A stretch of 64,000 nt of DNA from Podospora comata. Lineage: Eukaryota > Ascomycota > Sordariomycetes > Sordariales > Podosporaceae. A program made the translations under genes and the position numbers. Below are positions 57,389 to 64,000 of this stretch, piece after piece. Below the pieces are notes generated by a model. It had not been told where the DNA came from and did no database searches. It saw only the letters and a list, made by a program, of their open reading frames with translations. Location: contig CP071499.1 of NCBI GenBank assembly GCA_017354895.1, positions 1,488,001 through 1,552,000 on the forward strand, in the 5' to 3' direction. Positions within the stretch are counted from its first letter, which is position 1, and every line of letters starts with the position of its first letter.

Positions 57389-58840
57389 ATGAGGTTATTA
57401 CACCGACTCTCGGAGCTGTCAGTTCTGGCCAGCTTGGTTCTGGCCCACGAAGGTCATAATTATGACCACCATCACCACCCTGATCACAGTCATGATCACG
57501 AAGATTTGGGGGCAGTCAAGATCTGCGGGGACGGTGGCTCTCTCACCGGTGGATGTCAAGATGGCCTAGGAAGCATGGGTGCGGCCGACGAGAAGGAGTT
57601 CCTCTGGAAGGAAAATGACACCGCCCAAAAGCCTGTTACCTCAACAGACGATGACAGCAAGCCAAAAGGGTATCCCTGGACCCATACCACACCATGCTTC
57701 ACCAGCCCCCAACCCGACACCTCCATCTGCGTCTTCACAGACAACAACTTTGCCAACGGCAGGGGAGCCTCCTTCATCACCACCCCCCGCCGCGCTGAGT
57801 ATCTAGCCACCACCCCAGCCTTTGTCGACCAGGACCTCGTGAAGAATATCAACCAAGACCTCCACCGCACCGCTCCTTCCAAATACGAGAAGCACCAGAT
57901 CCCCGGCAAGGGCATGGGCCTCATCGCCAAAGTGCACATCCACCGCGGAGACCTCATCATGGCCAACACACCCTCCCTGATGATCGACTACCGCGCCTTT
58001 GAGGACCTCCCCAAGGAAGAATACCGCCAACTTCAAGCCGCAGCCGTGGACCAGCTCCCCGACCTCCACCGCGAGCACATCATGGCCCTCTCCACCCACG
58101 ACGGCATCGAGCGCACCCACATCGAACGGATAGACAAAATCTGCTCCACCAACGCCTTCGACATCGACCCCGACAGCGACGACGAGACCCAGGACCACGG
58201 GTTCTATGTCGTCTTCCCCGAGATCGCAAGGATGAACCACGACTGCCGCCCCAACGCGGATTACTACTTTGATCACGAGACGCTAACCCAGTACATCCAC
58301 GCCATCCGTGACATTAGCCCCGGGGAGGAGCTCACCCTCTCGTACATCAACCCCATTATGAAGAAGCGCGCGCGCAACAAGAAGCTGAACCGGATTTGGG
58401 GGTTCCAGTGTGCTTGCCCGTTGTGCACAAAGGAACAGGCGCAGGTCGAGGCGTCGGATGTTAGGATCCACCAGATCAAGGAGCTGGTTGGGGAGTTTAG
58501 CGATTGGAGCTCGGATAGCAGGGCGACGCCGCAGTTGGCGGAGCTGGTGTTGAGTCTGTATGAGCAGGAGAAGCTTTGGGGGAGCATGTATGAGGCGTAT
58601 ACTTGGTTGGCGCTCGAGTATAACGCTGTTGGGGAGCCGTGGACGGCGGTGAAGTGGGCGAATAGGGCGGTCGAGTGGGGGATTCCGGTCGTAGGACCCA
58701 AAGATGGGGATATGGAGCAGATGAGGAGGCTGATCAAGGACCCGTGGGCGCATTGGAGTTGGTTGAAGAGGGTCAAGGTTAGAGGGGGGTGGGGGAAGGG
58801 GAGTGAGAGGGAGGGGGATGGGGATGATGATGAGGAGTAG
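57389..58840 (+). CDS. SET-domain protein with signal peptide and His-rich N-terminus
   Basis: A single exon gives 483 residues. The N-terminus has a hydrophobic leader (LSELSVLASLVLAHE) followed by a histidine- and aspartate-rich stretch at about 21-38 (EGHNYDHHHHPDHSHDHED) and a Cys-rich, Asp-rich region. The SET domain covers about residues 170-340: KGMGLIAKVHIHRGDLI, then the NHDC motif in IARMNHDCRPNADYYF, then DISPGEELTLSYINP, with a post-SET-like CACPLC after it. The arrangement matches the split-free SET family related to fungal SET5/SMYD-like proteins. A helical region and an acidic tail (GDGDDDEE) close the protein. Most SET proteins methylate lysines in nucleus or cytoplasm; a leader peptide would be unusual. 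Confidence 0.88.
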   Translation: MRLLHRLSELSVLASLVLAHEGHNYDHHHHPDHSHDHEDLGAVKICGDGGSLTGGCQDGLGSMGAADEKEFLWKENDTAQKPVTSTDDDSKPKGYPWTHTTPCFTSPQPDTSICVFTDNNFANGRGASFITTPRRAEYLATTPAFVDQDLVKNINQDLHRTAPSKYEKHQIPGKGMGLIAKVHIHRGDLIMANTPSLMIDYRAFEDLPKEEYRQLQAAAVDQLPDLHREHIMALSTHDGIERTHIERIDKICSTNAFDIDPDSDDETQDHGFYVVFPEIARMNHDCRPNADYYFDHETLTQYIHAIRDISPGEELTLSYINPIMKKRARNKKLNRIWGFQCACPLCTKEQAQVEASDVRIHQIKELVGEFSDWSSDSRATPQLAELVLSLYEQEKLWGSMYEAYTWLALEYNAVGEPWTAVKWANRAVEWGIPVVGPKDGDMEQMRRLIKDPWAHWSWLKRVKVRGGWGKGSEREGDGDDDEE

Positions 58841-60413
58841 GAGGGTGAGGATGATTGGGTATGGTATAGGCATTTGGGATTGTTTTCTTTTATTGGCTTG
58901 GAGCTCGAATAGGGAAAAGAATACGAGTTTGTGGTAGTGATGAATGCAATTGTCTTTTGGATCGTCAAGACAGGCAGGAGCACAGTATATATATTAGGTC
59001 CCGCACGCCACTCTCAACAGCAGCTTGAGCATCTTGATCAGGGCGCCCCTGTGGTCAGGACAAATGGCTAAGTTGTAAGAGTGCTGTTGCCGCCCACCGC
59101 CCCGCGCCGGGGGCTTGCAATCGATAGCCCCCGAGTTCGATCCGGAGTAAAACCACCGAGGTTTTCGTAACCGGCCACCCTTTCCAATAACGGTTGGGAG
59201 GTTGGCCGGCAAGCTTTTGCTGTCTCTTTCGACCTTCTTTTTGTTTTCTGCCTTCTTGATCTTGGTCTAGACGAGTAGACCATCAAGCTTGCTGCTCTGG
59301 TTCTTGTTGGTCCCCTCACTCTGGCCTGACTCATTGCTTGGTTCATAGCTCACCCATCACCCATCTGAAGCCTCCCCTGAATCTTCTCTCACATATCGAT
59401 CACATTTATGATCCAAAAACCCCATACCAACCACCCTCCCTCATAAACCAGCACCTCGCCAACCAAATCTCCCCATCTTATACCCATCCCATTATGCAAT
59501 CCGTAGCCGCGACCGCGCCTACAACCAACAGCGACCTCCCAAGCGGCACAAACAAAAACAATAGATGTTTACCCGCTCGTCTCTGCCACCTCCCGAACAC
59601 CCACCCTCCTCGGTTATATATGCACAGTATCTTGCATATGCAATGACCCTTGTGCATCGTCTGTATGTGTGTATGTATGCAAGCGCAAGATATGCACTGT
59701 GACACACACGCCCACACTCGCATCTCACACCGCATCAGATGTTCATCACACACTCTCTCTTGAGAAATTATTCAACATGGCACAGAATAACGACAGAGCA
59801 AACATTGCCGTTCTGACCTTTCCGATATCGCTGGGCTTGTTTGGGTATGGACTTGGAGTCGAGTATAGGGGTAATCTGGGAAGACGGCATCTTATCAGTG
59901 ACTCAGGAAACATGCTCACTATCACCGAGGTTGGCATTTTGGCAACATTGTTCTCATTGCTGATATCCTCATCCAAAGTGTATGTATGTATCTCCTCGAC
60001 TCCCGACAAGGTATCTGTCTCATTAAACAAAAATCCAAGCCCATCATCATACGCCATGTCTATCCCTCTCTTCTATGATCCAGCTTCAAAACAATTATCC
60101 AGCTTCAAAACGATTCGATTCAGGGATAAAGCCTCGAAACACAAATAACCAAAGAAAAAACTGCGAAAAATAATGTCTCGACCTGTAAATATTCCATGCC
60201 TAGCGTCTTTTTTCTCTATGACTGACTCTCTTCTGCTCTTGTGAACGAGCGCCTTCTGTTCTTTTGCTTTTGAAGATTATTTTACGCCCCAATTCGCCAT
60301 GAAAAAAAAACCCCCCATTAAACACCCGCCCCCCCCCCCCAAATCAAGAAACGCTCAAAAGTAAAACATCAAGTAAAGCAATGCTCGCTCCCAAATCCTA
60401 AAATGCCCAAACC
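58841..60413. other. Intergenic region with pol III-like boxes
   Basis: At about 59065-59075 TGGCTAAGTTG matches the tRNA box A consensus, and at about 59135-59143 GTTCGATCC matches box B, but the cloverleaf does not fold well (see rejected items). Elsewhere the region is C/A-rich (59340-59760) and has a C run near 60331-60341. A frame at 59777-60148 is not convincing as a gene. Confidence 0.45.
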
Positions 60414-63400
60414 CTAAGCCTTCTGCTGCTGCTGGACCTTGGCCATCCTCTTCGACATGCTATTCCCAACATGTTAGCCTCATGTTTATCATCAAAGGTT
60501 GAGGGAAGAAGAAAAAAACACTCACAAATCATAGAACGCAAACTGCCCCGCCCCACTCCCAAACTCATACACGAACCGACTCGCCACATAACTCCCAAAG
60601 ATGGCCCTCAGGTAGCTATCCGGCACCCGCTTGATGATCATCTCCAACCCAATCTTCTCAATCAACAAGTTCGGCAGCGCGTCCGCCAAGACACTGTTCC
60701 TGAGCGCCTCATTCTCCCACAGATCGCTGTGCTGGAGCTGCTCATCCAGACTGGTAATCGCCTGCGACAGCTTATCAGACAGAATGGAACGAGGCACCTT
60801 GGTCTTCTGGTGCTCAGCCCAGATGGCCTCAAACTCCAACCTGGCGTTCTCCTGAATCTTTTCCTGCACGGCCTTGACGTACGCCTTGTAGAACTCGGGC
60901 GCGTTGCCCTTCTTGTCGACGCACATGTCCTTGACGAAGGACTCGTCGTCAAAGGAGAGGGAGGCCAGCACCTCGAGAGAGGACGAGGTGACACCGCCCT
61001 TGTTGGCCGAGGCGTCCTTGTAGACGATGCAACCAGCCTCTTCGAGGCGAAGTTTCGCGTCTTGAGTGATGAAGAGGTTGGCACCTTCGACGATGTAAGG
61101 GACCGTGCACTTGCCGTCCTTGATGAGCTTGTTGGCGGAGACGAGGTCGATGGACTCGGGTCGGCCACCGCAGGGGACAAACATGTCAGTGAGGCCAGTG
61201 TCGCGGAGGTGGTAGGTGTTGCGGAAGGCAGTGCCGTTGTTGACGACCTCGCCGGTGGGGAGAGTGATGTTGGCATCCTCGCAAAGGACACGGTAACCAT
61301 CTTTGGAGAGCTTGGACAGGTCAAAGTGGACAATCATCTGTCGGTTCTTGGCCAGGCGGCGGAGCTCGTCCTTGTCGATTCCGTTGGGGTCGACAAGGAC
61401 ACCGGAGCCATCGACAACGGCGGTGTACTTTTCGTTGCTGAGGAGGATCTCGTTGGAGCCGAGATCACCGTCTGGGCCTCCAGTCTGCATCTTGCGGACG
61501 GTGGAGGGGTCGAGGTTGAGCTTGCGGTAGATGCCCTTGACGTACTCGCGGACCGAGAGAGTGGTCATGCCGTAGGTGTCGTGGGGGATACCGCCCAGTT
61601 TGGGGGACTTGCCGGTGAAGAAGGACTTCCACCAGGGAGCGCCGCGATGGCGGGCGTGCTCGGTGGCCCAATCGACGAGGTCGGCCGTGTTCTCGTCGGG
61701 ACCCATGAAGAGGATCTCCTCCTTGCCGTAGAGGTCCACAATGGGGTTCTTGATGCCAGGGGTCTCTGGCTTGAGGAGCAAATCGAGAATGCTGTCAATG
61801 TACTTCTCGAAAGCCTCACGAGCCTTGTCTTGCTGCTTGGGGTCGAGCAAGATGACACCCTTGGAGCCACCTTCGGGAATGTCCTTGTTCTTGCGCTGCT
61901 GGGTGCTGGCGAGATTGTAGTTCTCATCGAACAAGTTGCGGGCGTTGATGGAGTAGGCCTCCTTGCTGCGGGACTTGACAATGCGGATACCGCCACGGGC
62001 AATGTCCTTGAAGCGAAGGTGGAAACCGCGAGACTCGGAAGAGATGACGAGGAACATGCCGTAGAGACGGTTGGGGTACTCAAACTCGGGCAGGAAGCTT
62101 GGGTCGAGGCGGAAGCTGAGGGCGACCTTGGTAGGGGTGAAGTAGTTGGTCTTGAGGACGGCATTGTTGAAGACACGGAAGGCAGTCATCACCATTTCTT
62201 CGTGCTCGTTATTCACGTCCTTGGTGATCTTGTCCTTGAGCTTGGCGTCTGAGAGGACCTCAAAGGCTGGCGTGGGGGCAATGAAGTGGCGGTCGAAACC
62301 AGGGCCGACCTTGAGGTGCACATTGGCGAAGGAGGCATACAAAGCCCTGACGAGTCCGGGATGAGACTTGATAATCTCCAGGATGTAGTCGGGCGTAAAA
62401 GTCTCAGTGCGGAGACGCTTCTTCATCTTGGACAGAATCTCGGCGTGCGAGTTGTTCTTGGGATTGAGGGCCGCCACTAGCGAAGCATACTCAGATCCAA
62501 GACGGTTGAGGAAGTGCTGCACAAAGACCCACACAGAGTGAGCGTAGATGGTCTCCTGCAAACTGAGCTCGCCCGAGGCAAACATGTCCTGCAGCTTGGT
62601 CTGGGGAATGCAGTATAGGAGGGAGATCTCCTTGGTGATCTGGTGGATGGACTCCTCGATGGAGGGGAACTTGCCCTCGAGGTTGGAGGCGGGTCGCAGG
62701 TAGATGCTGATGATGGTGATGCCGTTGGAGAACTGCTCGACGTACTTGCGGGAGCTGGTGACGCCATAGTAGTGATAGAGATCGCTCAGGGCGCTGAAGA
62801 TGCCCCTGGCAGTTCTTGAGCGGAAAGCAACGACCAATCTCTTCTCCGGGGTCCCCTCAATGTCGTAGACCTCGATAACGGGACCAGCACGGCGGACAGC
62901 GCTCTCGATGATCTCCTGATAGATCACCTTGGTGTTCTTGGTGGCCTTGGCGAGGAACATGCGGTCGCTGATAACCTCCAATCTGGTCTCCATTGGGTCG
63001 GCATTTGCATCAACAAACTGGCACTGATACACGAAGTAGCAGCGGAGAGTGGCCTTGGAGTTGGCGTCTTGTCCCAAAACACCGGGAGACCGGAAAGTCT
63101 CAACGCGGAAGCGCTTCGAGGTGTCACCACCATCCAAGTACTTGGACTCGAGGCGGTGCTCATATCTTGGGCCGTTGATGGAGGTCTTGCCGGGCTCGCT
63201 TGTGTCGATGTAGATGGCATGGTCAGAGGCTTCCATGTCCAGCCGGATCTCCTCACGCTTGTCCTCACGAGAGAAGGCTGCTACCTTGGCAGCATAGAGC
63301 GATGTGATGTGGTTGCTGATGGCTTCAGGAGACTCGAGCTGGAAGTAGACATCGTCGATGGCCAGCTCATTGTAGAACCAAAGGATCTGAGCGTCGACGA

Positions 63401-63840
63401 GAGCCTCGGGAATCCAACCGCCCTTAAGGATGATTTCCCGTACTGCAGAGTTGTCAGTTCCTATACTAATCACAAGATTTGACAGAGTGCTCACCTTGCT
63501 TCATCTGCTCGGCCTTGCCCTTGAATTCAGGGGCAACATAGCCAACCGTGGCCGACCGCAAGACTCTGTGGCCATTGCCGTTCATCTTGGGATAGCTGAC
63601 GTGTGTTGGCTGGGGTGATGGGTGTCGGGAAACCTCTGTGCCTCTGGTCTTCTCAACGAGCCTGTTGGCTGGGTTGAGGGTGCTAGGAGACTCAGTCATG
63701 GTGTCGTCTGAGGACGAAAAGGGGTCCTGATACTCTGGAAAGCTGTCCATTGGAAGGTTAGTCTTGATGGTCAGGATAGACACCCGGCGCATACGGTCGA
63801 CAGGACTGGCGAGCACAGGCTCAACCATGATGCCTTCCAT
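60414..63840 (-). CDS. GDH2: NAD-specific glutamate dehydrogenase (large form)
   Basis: Three minus-strand exons, 63840-63495, 63442-60526 and 60459-60414, give 1,102 residues, normal for the large fungal NAD-dependent enzyme. The N-terminus (MEGIMVEPVLASPVDRMRRV) is a regulatory region. Recognisable phrases include GYVAPEFKGKAEQMKQVREI, the substrate-region FKDIARGGIRIVKSRSKEAYS, PEGGSKGVILLDPKQQ, LGSNEILLSNEKY and YIVEGANLFITQDAKLRLE. The last exon (46 nt) adds FMSKRMAKVQQQQKA. The enzyme converts glutamate to 2-oxoglutarate and ammonium for glutamate catabolism. Start choice: the first ATG of the open frame at 63840; a second at residue 5 is possible. The opposite strand carries a long open frame (see findings). 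Confidence 0.96.
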
Positions 63841-64000
63841 GGTGCTAAATCTCGAAGACAGAGTGGCTTGGGAGCAGGAGCAAGTTGGTGGTAGGGCTGA
63901 GGAATGACAAAGGATCTAAGGAGCAAGAGAAAAGCGGAAAGGGAAGAGGCTGGGGGGCTCGAGGGGAGCGAGCACAAGTTTTGTAAAGGAGTAGAGGGAC
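63841..64000. promoter_or_regulatory. NAD-GDH promoter/leader, cut by the window edge
   Basis: The 160 bp upstream of the NAD-GDH start codon are G/A-rich on the plus strand, which is C/T-rich on the coding strand, as expected for a leader. The promoter continues outside the window. Confidence 0.5.

Noticed and set aside
59058-59160. Possible tRNA or pol III gene with box A (TGGCTAAGTTG) and box B (GTTCGATCC)
   Set aside because: The D-stem has a mismatch, the T-stem does not pair, and no acceptor stem is found. It could be a decayed tRNA-like sequence, but the evidence is too weak to annotate.
59777-60148. Frame of about 123 codons starting MAQNNDRANIAVL
   Set aside because: Mixed codon use, no family resemblance, and a direct repeat (CCAGCTTCAAAAC) within it. 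Probably chance.
1-64000. Mobile elements, CRISPR arrays, rRNA genes
   Set aside because: No transposase or reverse-transcriptase motifs, no long terminal or inverted repeats, no spacer-repeat array and no rRNA sequence were seen on reading both strands.

Overview
The window looks like nuclear DNA of a filamentous ascomycete (Pezizomycotina; probably Sordariomycetes and plausibly Sordariales, inferred from gene content and not from a search). Introns are mostly 50-70 nt, with GTATGT/GTAAGT-like donors, CTAAC/CTGAC branch points and CAG/TAG acceptors. Fungus-restricted families are present: a PTH11-type rhodopsin-like membrane protein, a GH131 glucanase, a Goodbye-like STAND receptor, a Zn2Cys6 regulator and a PAN-domain membrane protein. 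I found no rRNA gene, convincing tRNA, CRISPR array, transposase or retroelement.

Layout. 1-13 kb: a three-exon MAPEG protein, a secreted GH131 glucanase on the minus strand, a 3.4 kb gap, a spliced 40-residue micro-protein, a five-exon PTH11-type protein (minus), ribosomal protein uL1/L10a, and the peroxisomal Nudix NADH pyrophosphatase NPY1. 14-31 kb, all plus strand: a 1,693-residue STAND receptor (Goodbye-like domain, NTPase, TPR-like region, ZZ-like finger), a single-pass PAN protein, a Ybp/ALF4/glomulin-family protein, and an intronless 1,258-residue sterol-glucosyltransferase-like protein whose C-terminus resembles the VPS13 tail. 31-38 kb: prephenate dehydrogenase TYR1 (minus) divergent from an RCC1-repeat ATS1/KTI13-like gene, which converges on checkpoint clamp subunit RAD9 (minus), which in turn diverges from a decayed F-box-like pseudogene. 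39-54 kb: a Zn2Cys6 regulator (minus), a Gln/Pro/Asn-rich protein with a conserved but unnamed C-terminal region (minus), a roughly 5 kb gap, then a C2H2 regulator that may have a distant 5' coding exon. 55-64 kb: a secreted YcaC-type isochorismatase-fold protein (minus), a SET-domain protein with a signal peptide and His-rich N-terminus, and the large NAD-specific glutamate dehydrogenase (minus), whose promoter runs to the right edge.

How the genes relate. There are no operons and no clear metabolic cluster; most genes are housekeeping (translation, NADH turnover, tyrosine and glutamate metabolism, DNA-damage signalling) with lineage-specific genes between them. Divergent pairs share short promoters (TYR1/ATS1-like, 394 bp; RAD9/F-box pseudogene, 183 bp). 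The most interesting items are the STAND-TPR-ZZ receptor, the glucosyltransferase/VPS13-tail fusion, the secreted-type SET protein, the 40-residue gene, the possible hidden N-terminal exon of the C2H2 factor, a ~50-bp periodic degenerate repeat downstream of the 421-residue gene, and a recurring switch inside genes from C-rich to G-rich coding strand.
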